From NCBI GenBank assembly GCA_047495785.1, contig JBLDXI010000002.1:2790001-2854000 (forward strand): a DNA stretch of 64,000 nt. Direction: 5' to 3'. Made by a program: the position numbers and the translations under genes. Shown here piece by piece: positions 12,101 through 24,291 of this stretch. The first letter of the stretch is position 1; each line of letters begins with the position of its first letter. A model generated the notes under the pieces. It was not told where the DNA came from. It was given only the letters and a program-made list of their open reading frames with translations, and made no database searches. Origin of the DNA: Lepidodermella squamata. Lineage: Eukaryota; Gastrotricha.

Positions 12101-15100
12101 TTGATTCTTTCGATATTATTATTATTATTATCACGAGTGCGCGCCCGAGCACTTGCGCTCGCGCAAAAAACAACAATTATCGATGGCAATAAAGCGAACA
12201 CGCAAACCTTGCGCAGCGGCTGATTGTCGCCGCCGCCGCTTCTTGCGCCGCCGGCCCAACACACCGCCGAAACAGCCCGTTTCCATGGTCAAAGGACCTT
12301 GTCGTCGGAAGAGCCAATGTACAAAACACGCCACAACAACAGCAAAACAACAGTAGTCGAGAGTCGAGAATTCAAAATAGACCGCACAACACCTTTCTAA
12401 GAATAATCTGGTTTGTTTTCTACTAATACTCGCTATCGGCCAAAGCCAGGAAGAAACAGCCAACGGTTATTTCTTGTCGTCGATTTGCAGCAGGAATTAT
12501 ACACGTACTCTCGTTACGAAAAAGTTTTATCTTATCGCTGGAGGCGAGCGGCGCAATTACGAATCGCAGCACAGCCACCACCAACACTGAAAATTCACGG
12601 GTGGTGGCGATGGCGGCGGCGCAGTAGTAGTATTTGTGTTGTAAATGTAAAAGAATGGGAAAGCCAGCCAATTTGCGCGCGATAAAACGAGAAAAACGCG
12701 AGTGGGGCGGAAACTTACGTTCGTTAGCCGCGGCATCGTTTTTCCCACCACTTCCACCGCCATTTTTCCAGCCAAAAGTCATGCCGAGCAGGTGAGTTGC
12801 AGCCAACGCCGGCAGTGGACGATTACGCGTCAACATTTGAATTCGACTCAGAGACTGGCCGCTTGAGCGATTCCCATTTACCACCTTGAAAAAAACAAGA
12901 ATGAATAAAAATGTTAAAATCTTGAAAAATATGATATTCAAATTTTATGGCTTAATTTTGACGCTGTTCAAATAACTCAGAGGCCATTGTTACAAGGCAA
13001 TGAAATACTGCCATTGATAACTCTAGTGCAGCCATGACTTTGGTTTAGGAAGAACTTGATGTGCACTCGAGTTTCGAGGGCTAATACTAGGGAAAGGACG
13101 AAGAGGTACGTATATACCCACACGAGTAAAAAATATTAAGGAGGATTTTCATCGTGTTTAGACCTTGTGATGAGTTTTAGGCACATTGCTACTGCCCCTT
13201 CGCCAGCGTTTCGAGCTAAACAATGAGACTTTTTCGGTTGAGCTTGGCGAAGACGGCGTCGATCGGGTGGTACGACGCTGTTCGATGGCAGCCGCACTGC
13301 CTGGTGGTGATGACAGTATAACCGTGTCACCGCCCTCGGTTATAGCTGGGCGATCGCCGAGACATAGAAAATAGCGCGACAATGACGACTTGCGGCGCCT
13401 GCTCGACATTATGCGCACGAGCGAGTCTTGGAGTTATTGGAAATGAATCATAAATAAAGACATCGCGCCTTCTTTTTTCAGCGCGTCAGGTCATTGTAAA
13501 GAAACCTATAACTTCAAGGCCGTACGGTGAATAATCAAGTACATTGAAGCATGAATCGGGTGGATGAAAGAACGAGAAATCGGACAACGAGAAAAGGAGA
13601 TTGATTAACGCGATTGCACTGTGTAGTAAATCGTCGGAGCTACACGCTGAGAAAAAAACTAAGCGAGCAGATAAGCTCATATAATTTCGGGAATAGATCG
13701 GCGCCAGGTAGTAGTTGTAATAATAGTTGTAGTTAAATCGGGAGTAATTTGTTCGTATCTGGCGCTGGCATCAGCGATTTGGCATACAGCAAGCAACAGG
13801 CGTGTTCAGGGAACACACGCGTTTGGCTGCAATAACGAAAACAACGGCTGGTATTAATAACAACACATCGCAGTGTCGGCCGCCACAGGACTGTAAACGC
13901 TTCACTAGTACCACAATATGCAAATGAGCTTGGCGAGCAGGTAACAACACGTTGAAAATGATCGCTCTAATCGTGCTAGTAATGAAGATGATGATGATTA
14001 CCTATGATGAATGTGTCGACGAACGAACGACTCGCCGCATTATAGGGGTTATATTCGTTTACGCGGTGAAACCGCCTTAATAAATACAGTGGGTCTAATC
14101 CACTAGGTAGCCACGTTTATCTGCTGCCGTAGTGGTAATAAAGTCAAGTACGAGGCGCGCAATGCCAGCGAACCCAGCCGGGCTCTCGAGATTAATGACA
14201 TGGAGCCGCCCCGGGCCGTGCCACCCCCTCTAAATATCCATATTCAACAGCAATAGCCTCACTTGACAACTAATATTACCAGCAAATAACAAAGCTCGCG
14301 GGGAAAAAACAAGGCACTTGAGCGAAATCTATATAGGAAAATAAGTCTATAGGAACTTCACTAGAAGTCAACTCAATATAGCCGGGCGGAGGAAGAGTGC
14401 AAACAGAAAATACTAGGGTGGTAGGTAGCAACCTAAACAAGTCAACACATTGTTCTTTAAAGATGATATGAGAACAAAATAATTTATAAATACATGCGTT
14501 GGTTCACTGAATAATTTTAGATGGTGGCAGAAAGAATTGTCAGGTCGTGAATTAACGATGATGGGCGAGAATATAACGGGCGATGAAAGTAAATCTTAAG
14601 CACGTGCAGGCAGGCTCACGGTGAACATGGATTAAGTGAAGAGTTGTTGCAACAGTCAGGTAAAACAAGACTGAATGTATGCGGAGGATTTGCATTAAGT
14701 GCCATAAAAAATGCGATGTGGTCGTAAAATCGGGCGGTTATATATTATTTTTGCAGTTCGGTTGAGTAATTATAGCACATCCCAGCTCGGGCCGTTTTTC
14801 TCGCAGACTCTTTCAGGTGAGACAGAGACTTTTTTATCGCACTACATATGTTATACAATAGACGTGATGAGATGCTGCGCTGAGTTACAGCCGATATAAA
14901 AAACCTATTTATGCACGGTTTTTCGCTCCTTGAAACCGCTATTCAATTTTTTTAGAATCTGGAATAACACGATTTGTCAGAGACCCGGTGAATAAGCTAT
15001 ACTACACAAGAGACAAAAATGCGCTCAAGAGGCCAAAAAACGGAAAGAATGGTTTTCAGTCTCTTGAGCAAAAAAACATTAATCAGGCACGCCGGGATCA

Positions 15101-16449
15101 AGGTCACTTGATGGATTATTTAATTGCCTCATGCCTCGCCCATTTTAGTTCCAAGATGATCAAAATTTGATCCTCAATCCACCTTAATATTCATCAACAA
15201 ATAATCGGAAAATTAAATAACTAACTAAACTAAAATTCCAAACTATTAATTTTTTAATAAAAAGGCTGCTATTTCACAAAGGGGCAGAACATACCTCGGG
15301 TGAAGACAGGAAATTGTGTCCACCGCTGCTATCATGAGGATCGGTCTCATCGCTTGAAGACGATGATGACGACGAGATGCGGGCCGAAGATGACGACAAC
15401 GTCGACGAGTTTGACGACCCACCCACTGTTGTCTTTGATCGCCTCGGCCGACTTGGCCTCACCACCGCAACTGGTTTATCGCCCGAAGATGGAGCCACGG
15501 GTTCAGTCGACCGTAACAGTTTCACGCTGCCGCCGAATCGCAGCAATCGGCTTGCTGCTGAATTCCGCAGCGTGCCATCGTTCGCCTGTTGCTCGCCGAC
15601 CACCTCTGGCACAGGTTTCGACAGCAATGACGCGACTTGCTGTTGACAGCCGTAATACGCTTTATGCATACGATCGAGTAACCCGGTACTTTGCGACGGG
15701 GACGACGAGAGCTTGGCTTGATCGGCTGACGGGCGGCGGGTAACGGGTTGATGCGCAAGTTCCCTGGTACTGCTGACATCGGCGACTCGCAGGGAGTCAG
15801 CACTCGGCTGGCGCCGCGTCTTACTTCGAAACGACTTTCGAATCACCTGAGGCGTGACGGCGAGAATGTGCATTAGCCGGCTTCGAACATTGCTACCATG
15901 CTGTTGCTGGGTGTCTTCCTCAATAGGCTTCGATAGAGTCCGCCGGTCGACGGTACTAGCAGCGCTATCGACTACGCACGATTGGGTCATCAAGTCAGGC
16001 GGAACGAATTGCCAATCGGCATCGATAGCTTCCCGTTTCGAACTGCGTGACGAGGCGCGGCGAATCAAGCCAGGAACTTGTTGCTGGTGTTTAACAGTCG
16101 ACTCATTCGACGAGGCGGCTGATGAGCTCGGCGATGATAAAGCCTGGTAAAGGCTCGAGGTCATGCGATCGCCCCCGGAAGAGTACGCCTCATCCGGCGA
16201 CATCGGCACCATCATCGACTGCGACATAATATCAAACTTCTTATCACTTCGCCGGAGAACCAGCGGCGTTGCATGATACGTAGTTTGGCGGGGTAGGTGA
16301 CGAATCGAACTTCGCCCAAGTTGGGCCGAATTGTTGCTTTTGATCGACATTGCGAGGCAATGGGGCCTGGTTACGACTTCGCGTTTGCAACTCGCTTCGC
16401 CAGAGGAAAAATCGTAATAGTTTTCTTCATCGATCTCTTCGATAAATTC
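6198..16449 (-). CDS. DLC1: DLC/crossveinless-c family RhoGAP with SAM and START domains (5' end not found)
   Basis: Minus-strand exons are 16449-15295, 12884-12719, 10536-10226, 9962-7329, 7271-7137, 7085-6910 and 6717-6198. All have GT-AG borders and matching phases, giving at least 1,698 residues. The SAM domain (about residues 441-510) carries WLKAAGFPQYYQMF and DHDFLD, as in DLC1/STARD8/STARD13. It is followed by the family's WKFQ..WSR block and a long Ser/Pro-rich linker. The RhoGAP domain starts near residue 1188 with VFGAPL; GIFRRSG supplies the arginine finger at about 1226, with NLAICFAPSLF further on. The C-terminal START domain contains DGHPLRLW, HIWDPD, SMAPEPPREFVELRTW and LVTAFVIRP. 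Such proteins stimulate GTP hydrolysis by Rho at focal adhesions and junctions. The first exon opens at an acceptor (cttttgtcaag), so the start codon lies upstream and was not identified. Two long introns (2.2 and 2.4 kb) flank the small 166-nt exon. Confidence 0.9.
10537..12718. other. large intron of the RhoGAP gene with low-complexity tracts
   Basis: No exon is supported here. The stretch holds GC-alternating tracts (about 11569-11582 and 11716-11728), a CTACTAC-rich stretch at 11430-11530, a (GATA)n tract at about 11923-11940 and (ATT)n at about 12113-12131. The long open frames here are compositional. An alternative promoter for a short SAM-RhoGAP-START isoform could sit here, but I see no diagnostic signal. 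Confidence 0.5.
11923..11940. repeat. (GATA)n microsatellite
   Basis: Short perfect tetranucleotide run following a gatcgatcgat stretch, in an intron of the RhoGAP gene. Confidence 0.85.
12885..15294. other. large intron of the RhoGAP gene
   Basis: About 2.4 kb with no supported exon, repeat pair or RNA gene. It is AT-rich with scattered stops in all frames. Confidence 0.5.
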
Positions 16450-19400
16450 CTTGACAAAAGAAACAAACAAATGTAAGTATAATGTCTTGAAATAATCGAC
16501 GCCGGAAGCAGGCTTAATGTCACGACGCTTTTTAACTTAGGCCTAATGGTCGTCAAGACGCGCTGACTGCCAAACGCGATCTGTCTATGCCGGCGAAAGG
16601 ACGGGCGCGTCTGGTCGGCGACGTCCGTCCGTTGTTTACGCCGTGCCAGCGTTTCGCGTTCGTTTTCTGGCGCCCGGACGGACGTATCTTTGCGTTTCTT
16701 TGCGCGCGCATCGCAATTTCACGCGCTTATTTGAGCGCTGCTGACCACCCGCCCACCATCGCATATCAACTTAATACAGGGCAAACAACGCTACAAAATT
16801 CACGACGAGCAATCTGCAGTGTGTTTATAGAAAATAACTCGGATAACGAACGTTAAAACGATTGTCACAATTTCTTTAACTCAATTCCGCCGCGATGATG
16901 GCATTGTTTGTTTATAGCGAGATGGCACTTGCTTCCTGCGCTCCCTAATCATAAATAACATCGCGGGCGGCAAAATATGCGCAGTCGCATCAAAAGTTGC
17001 GAAAATCGAATCACGCGCTGGTCAAGAAAAAACAGTGTCATAAAATTTAAATCAAATTTTAGCAACGAGTCTCCGTCGGATAAAGGCGCCAATTTTTTAC
17101 AGGCCTGATGGGGTCGAGAACGCGCGGCGGCGTGTTGCATCTTGTTAAATGCCTTGTTTTGCTGGTATTTTCGCCTTTGTTTTGTGCTGGAGATGAATGC
17201 CGGCAATGAGCTCATCGCTGTGTTTTTCCAAGAGACATAGCACTAACAAAAAGTAATGATCCACTTGTAAAGCCACCGTTTTTACGCGGTTTTTACCGGT
17301 AAAAATCTAATAAAGTGAAGTGACGAAAATGCTAATTTCCTGGCTATAACAACGGCTCGCTCGCTCGAGGGTCTATTATACCGCAGCCATATCTTTGACT
17401 GAAAAGAAGCTTTGTCACTTGAAACCGGCCGCGTTAAATAATGCATTTATTGAAAATTCTTAGTCGCAGATTTACAGAAAAAGCCAACCTAATAATAACC
17501 GAGTCGCCAGTAGTAATATTGCGGCTATACACAGGGCGCTCGCTGCCTTAATCCAAATGCACGCACAGTGAGGGGAAAAAAATTACGCGCGCATAACTGG
17601 GATTGTTAAAATAAAATGCTATGATAATATACCACGATTTATGAAAAAATTCGCTATAGAAGGTTCGCTGCTGCAATCAGTTTTATTGCTGATTATTATC
17701 ATTTAGAAAAAATGCGCCGTGAAAATATTTGCGCATCGAATAATGAACAAGGCGCGCAACGCGCAACGCTTCACGGCGCCGCCCTACTGGTATTTTTATT
17801 TATTACCAACTGACTGCAGATGAAACAACACCTTTTGAAAAGGCGAAAGAGAGGGAGATGTCGATCGAGGGCGTTAAACAACACGCGCAGGCAGATTGTG
17901 TTGCCGATAATCGGGACGCAGTTAACACAAAAAACAGCAGCAGGCGCAGCAGTGCCTACTCATCGCGTTGGCGCCCACTACAGCTAAAGTGACTTGTTCC
18001 GACCTCTACTATAAACGCATGAAAGCTTTCAGCCTGTTTTATTTGTTCGACGATGATCGAAGAGTGTAAGTATGTAGTTGAAATGGGGTGGGGGCGGTAA
18101 AAGCGCAAGTTTTCGGTTACTATTCCAGCAGAGATTATACCTACTCATCATCGCAATAGTATTGTTTTTAAATAGAGCAGCGATTTATTAGCCGTATAGT
18201 ATAGAGCGCGCTTCCTTATCGCAGCTCGCTAATTCGGCCCGTGCGATGGCGCGCTGTTTGTACAAGTGCTTGCCCTTCCGCTCATCGTACATAGTGGATG
18301 ATAAATAAAAAATAGCTATCAGCAGTCGTCGGGCGCATCATCAGCTTTGCTTGTTTTGCTCGATTGCCGTTTAATTAGCTGCTGGGCACTCTGCTGGCCC
18401 CGCTCGGCCATACGACCAGTTTTTTTTACCTGCTGGCCCTTGTAAGAAGCCACCGCCAGCAGATAACTCGCTATGATAATCCGACCACTCGGGCGTGCTT
18501 TTTTGTTGTTGGTTTAACGACATTGTTACTGCCGCTGGGATAATAATATAAAAAAAACAAAGCCGGGAACGCGGCTCCAGTACGCGAACCAGGGCAGATC
18601 GCTTTCGCTGACGACGTGAGAAAACGCAGAGGGGCGCTGCTAATCACGCAAAAAACCACGCGCGCAGTAAAATTAAAGACGATGATGATGCGGACAACGG
18701 AACAGAAAACGAAGGGAATATGAAGAAGAGATAATGTGGGTCACGGCGCTATGTTTTTATTGCTGGGGGCCTCGCGTTAAATGGTAACAAATATTAGGCC
18801 TGTGTCTGCGCCGCGTGTTGGTTGACCTGCCTTTTCGACTTGGTAGTCGCGAGCGACTGGTAAACACGTTTGCGGCTCAGATCGAGGCCAGCACGTCCGA
18901 TGCTGAGCGGCACCACACAAGGCTCTGTAACTCTTTGTACGGGTCAAACAAGGCGCTGGTGATGGCGTTACGAAATGCGACAAAAAGTGACAAGTTACCC
19001 CGGCGGTTGCCTAATCGAAGGCACGCGCGGTGGAATTTACTAGAGTGCGCGCATACCATCTATGACTTATTACACGTGACTATTATAACTCACCTGCATC
19101 ATCATGTTCTTTTTCTAGTGCCAGAATCAGCAGAAAGCAGCTCGACGTGGCGGTCCAAATTTACATAATGAATTAATCGATTGATAAAACGTTAAATATA
19201 CACATATTCCTACGTAGAAAACAGAGTGTTTTTCGATAAAAGTTTGATTAAAGCCGGCGTTTATGCATTTTTAAGGTGGTTGCCGGGTGAAAATGACAGA
19301 TGACAGGTTGTTCTTCTTACATCGCTTTGTTTATTGTCGTTTAGCCCGTTTGTTTACGCGACGCCATTTGCTGCCCGTTTTGTTGCCATTTGTGCCAACT

Positions 19401-22400
19401 GCAGTAAAAATCGACTGGAATTACCGGCCGCATGGACGCTAAACGATAGTACTGTAAAACTACGAACTGCGCCATCGCCAGTCAATCATCGTCAGCGAAT
19501 GTAGTTTAAATAATGACATATTCAGCTTGCCGCAAATACAACATGGCCAATTTGCATTATTTTTAGCGCATGGCCGAGGTGGGATGCTAAAGCGTATATT
19601 ATGGCGATATACTGAGGCGTAATAACCAAGGAAAACAAAAAATTAATAGCGGTAATTGCCTTTCCTATAGCAGCTCTATGATCGTTAGACAAAGATAGAG
19701 TTGGGTACATTTGGAAAAATTTGACGAGAAATATAATTTCGAACGAACGAACGCCACCCGCCCGCTCATAATCTCGGAAGCTGTGGTATAGACGGGTGTA
19801 TACTATAAGCCAATAGATAAATATCGCAGTAATAAATAACGATGGAGAGATATGCGGATTAATGAGGCTACTCTCGAGGCCCAATTACACGCCCGCTCGT
19901 TAGTTATTGTAGGATACCATAGCGATGCTGAGGCGCGGGCGCCAAAAGATAACCCGCATAAACATCTGTCCGAATTCGACGTTTATGCGCCGGCGTGTGA
20001 GGTCACGGCCTTCGATTGGCGTTAAATAAGTCTTGCGCAATGGCTTTGCTCATTAGTCAACTAGCTGAGGGCAGTCGAGTCAGACGGCCGGACAAATCCA
20101 TCAATTAAAATTCGAAAAAAGTTGCACGCTTTCGGGAATAATATGCGAGCGACAATATAATGCGTTGGCAAAAATAAAGCAGTCTGTGTTGGAAATGTCA
20201 CGTATAGTTGCGACGTGAACAAACAAACAGGTTGCTGAAAACCGATAATTATATTACAGTTAGTTTCAAAAAGGGAGCGTCAAGTTGCTTGCTCAAGTTG
20301 CGCGCGTGTCTCGCGCCAAAATTATAATATTTAAAAGTGTGTCGCGATGCGTCGGTGCCTCTCTTCAGACGTATTACAGCTAGACAACGCGGCTTATTGT
20401 AAGACCCTCCTATCGCGCATATCAATATAGTAATAATAGTACAGCCCAGGCTACCAGCAATCGCACTCAACCCATCACAGACACGCTATGCTTGGGTCAC
20501 TCTCTTTCTTTATTGCAATAATGCCTCTGTTGAATTTCAGCATGACAAATAATGATATAGTGTTGCCGCTGTTGCGTTCCCAGTTTTCGTTCGCTGGGAG
20601 AAGAAATAATTTTGATTCAAAGCGCACGCTCTCATGTATGCGCCCCAATTCATGGTAACAAATTGGTGAATTAGCTGACATGCATGTAGCTCGTTCGCCG
20701 AGAATACGAAGCCAGCTCTGGCCTTGGGCTCTGGCGCATAAACCCGAAATTGCGAAAGTGAGTTAAACTTGATATTCAGGTACGCGAATGACCGAAAACA
20801 CTGAATTATGCGTTCCTGTGGCCGCATTGCACGAATTCTCCGGTGGAAATGGTCAAGCGATCAAGCAACTGCAGAGCTTTCTTTTTCGATTATAAATTTA
20901 GGCAAAACGCAGTCGCGGGTGAAAATTGAAAAATAATCGAACGGTAATGGCGATCAAGGCGAAGAGACTAATCGAACGGGGAGGGTGGCCGACGCAATGA
21001 TACACATTTTCCCATTGTATCATCTGATTTGTCAAATCGTTTGCTGCTAACTACCTAACTCATGTTTAGCGGTTGAATTTCGTATTTTCAATTGAGAACT
21101 GAGGATAAATGGCAGCGCATTATCAACGCTGCCAGCGTGATCGGCTGATGTCTCGATTTGCTTTTGCCAACGTCAACTTGAAAAATTATTCCAAACGCTT
21201 ACAATTTTGATTACATTCTGATCCGGTAGACCAAGCAACAGCGAAAACACCAAAAAACAGGCGATGGTTGATCTTGCTTTATCTGTTTCGAATAAATCCG
21301 GGTAAATTTCGATTCAACTATGTAATTTCATTAGGTATCCCAAAATGATAGAATTTTTTTCGAGTCAGATTCATTTGCGAATGAGGCTGCCGTGTACATT
21401 TTTTCGAGCAATCGCATCTAAATGTTGATGAAAGTAGTCGAATATAAAATTGAAATAATTTTCGAATATATTCGAATTTGAAGCATTTTCGAAATACAGA
21501 CAGCGTTTTCCGCAGCGAGCGTGGCAATTCGAATTCAGCTTCGAATTCTGGATTTGGGCATTTCTTCTTCAAATATCTCACTTCAGATTACCTTCAGAAA
21601 ATAGCATAAAGATTTATAGCGCATATATTTTTTTTAAATTCTAGATCAACTGAAATTTTATTTAGCGCGCATTTGCAGAAATTAATCTTTTTATTGGTAT
21701 ACTTTGAAGCCTATTTTCCAGCAACCTATCAACCTCTCTTTGATATCGTTTGACTCGACTCCTCGGCGATTATTGATCTCGCAAGCAGCATCAACATATC
21801 ATGGTGTCAAACATTTCGTTAAACCCTACTTTTCACTTGTTATAACAGTCGAATGTAACATAAAGATCGCAAGTGATTAAAGTGCGCATTTCGAATTCAG
21901 CGTAGCGTGTTATGCATTACGCATAGTTTCTATTTGAGATGCGCGTCAACCTACATCGAAGGTCATATCGCTGTAGGTAGACATCTTCTTGGTCCCATCA
22001 ACGCGGCTCTTGTTTAGCCGAAAACCCCAGCGGCATGTTAGGGAATCTGCTGCGTTTTACCGGCAAACGGGGAGACTTTGCCAACCGGGGTAACTTTTCC
22101 ACAGAAAAATGGGGCGACTTTCGCTTAGCTATATCTCAGAGGTATCCAGATGAAGACCCCTTGAGTGGGATACCGTCGGAAAGCCCAAGAAATGACCAAC
22201 TGGTAGGCCTTGAACATACTGGATACAATACCTGGCGATTAAACACAGGTAAAGTTGAGCGAAATAGCACAGTTTTCAGCAGAATTTAGATGACTCCAAA
22301 AGTCGACCAGGTGTGATCATAATGAAATAACCTTGTCATTTTCGAACAGTCCCTGACACAAGTTATCCAGCGGTACCCCTCTTGTGAGGCATCCGGCTAC

Positions 22401-24291
22401 AACGTATATAATTAAATTCTCCATCATCGGGGCTTTCCACTGACATCCTACTTGTTATGTATCATGCCTGAAAAAATGGCATCGTTTGTGATCTAAACTC
22501 GATCGCAAAAACCTATGGCAATGTCACCCCACTCGCTAAAGTCTGATGCTAGGTATTTTGACGGTAATTTTGATGCTAGAAATAAAAATTGCAGGAATGA
22601 TTTAGACCATTCTTTTGATTAACAACATTACTTCTTACTGACGTTAAATTCCCTACCCGAAAATTGGCAGATTGACGGCATACCTATAGTATTGTTAAAT
22701 GTAGGTATAGCTGTGAGACTTCCTCGTGAATCGCATAAGTATTGTTCGGATTTGCAACGCCACTTGGTCTCTATAGTGTTCCAGCGGTCGTTTATCTGGC
22801 GATTGAACCTTTTTCGAACTTCGTGATCGAAATTCATATAAAGCCTTTTGTCGGAAGTTCCTATTTTTCCAATTTTTCAATTTGGATAAAAAGTACTGGA
22901 AAAACTAGGTTATCACCGGAATCTGTCAGCTTTCAGTTGGTATATCATCTGAATGAATCCTAGTCGAAAATATGAATTCAGAATTCTGCAATAACGACGC
23001 TTTTCGAAGCAACAGTAAACAATCTGACAGCCGGCCGTTTCTCGGATTTCATTCACCTACAACCTGCCTGCTGCCGCGTGCTCGAAGGTTGAGCTTATTT
23101 TTGATCATCGAGATGTAAACACCCCGTTTTTTGCCAGCTGTTTTCGCCAAGTTTGTGAATTGCACGAAGGTTAGCGCGGGTACGACGTTCATTTTTTTTT
23201 GTTTTGATATAAGCCTTGAGCGAAATCCTAGCCACACGGCGGCGTTGAACTTGCTACTACAGCTAGTAGTAGTAGTTGTGAACCTGTTTCGGCCAAAAAC
23301 AAATTAATTCAACCTTGAAAGTAGACTGCGCACAACCTGACCATATTCAACGTTTATTAGATATATACAGCAAAAAATAGAATAATGTAGTTGTATTATT
23401 AATTGTGGCTGTAGTAGTAGTATATAGTAGTAGTATTAAATAATGGTAACAGCGCATTTCTAACATTTTCAATAAATATTCCAAGTAATACAATATAGCA
23501 TGACGCTTTAATCTTATGCGCTGTGCCTACAAACCATGTTTACATTTTAGCTTTGAGTGAAATTCTACATTCTAAGTATTGGTTTTTTGCGTCAGTGTTT
23601 TCAAGTCAGAGAGTCACGCGTTACAAAATTTGCCGCTGAAATTATATGAAAAATCGATCGGCGGGGCGTGACGTTCTCCAGTATATAGCTTTTTTCGGAC
23701 ACGCCGAGAAAATAACGTCTGCACTCGCGCAGTAGTACAGGAAAACCCGACAATCGTGCGTTACGCTGCGATTCAGATATACACGAATTAATCGATAAAT
23801 TTAAACAGGTGAGAAAGAGACAGCGTGTGCGCAGGGACGAGACGCCGTTTCGGCGCAGGGTAGCAGCTATGTGTGTGCATATATAGACGAATTAATCATT
23901 GAGGCGGCTGGGAACTACTACACGCCGCCACAACCTGATCAACAATGTGCGTACGAATACTTTTGCAGCCGACTACACATAACAAGAAAAGCCCCGTCCA
24001 AAATGCAGCAACGCATCACGTGATCACGCGAACGATAGCATTACAGTCCCAGAGCAACAAATCATGTAGTATCGAGAATGATTTAGCGTAAATATAGCCG
24101 CGGTTGCTCTACTAAATATCAGTATACGCGCCTATAGCAACCGGAAAAGTGCGATTTTTAACGCGCAGGCAACACTGGATATTATTATCTTGGTCTAAAA
24201 AAATAACAAGAACGAACCAACTAAGTATAGATATGTAGTAGCGCAATCAGAAAAAAAGCAAATCAAGTTCAAAGACAATTCCGTTCATGAA
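16450..24291. other. 7.8-kb interval with no supported gene
   Basis: This stretch lies upstream of the RhoGAP exons and downstream of the nuclear receptor stop. It probably contains the missing RhoGAP first exon or exons, their promoter, and the receptor 3' UTR (an AATAAA on the minus strand lies near 23352). The longest open frame, 19884-19522 minus, lacks an ATG start and splice support. Scattered (GTA)n-type tracts occur at about 23260 and 23410. I see no transposon ends. Confidence 0.5.

Noticed and set aside
11079-12463. Many overlapping Arg/Ala/Ser-rich frames on both strands
   Set aside because: The sequence is low-complexity and GC-alternating inside an intron; the translations are compositional and no frame has splice support.
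19522-19884. 120-codon hydrophobic open frame, minus strand
   Set aside because: It begins at TTG without an ATG, has no splice signals or recognisable motif, and AT-rich sequence favours hydrophobic chance frames.
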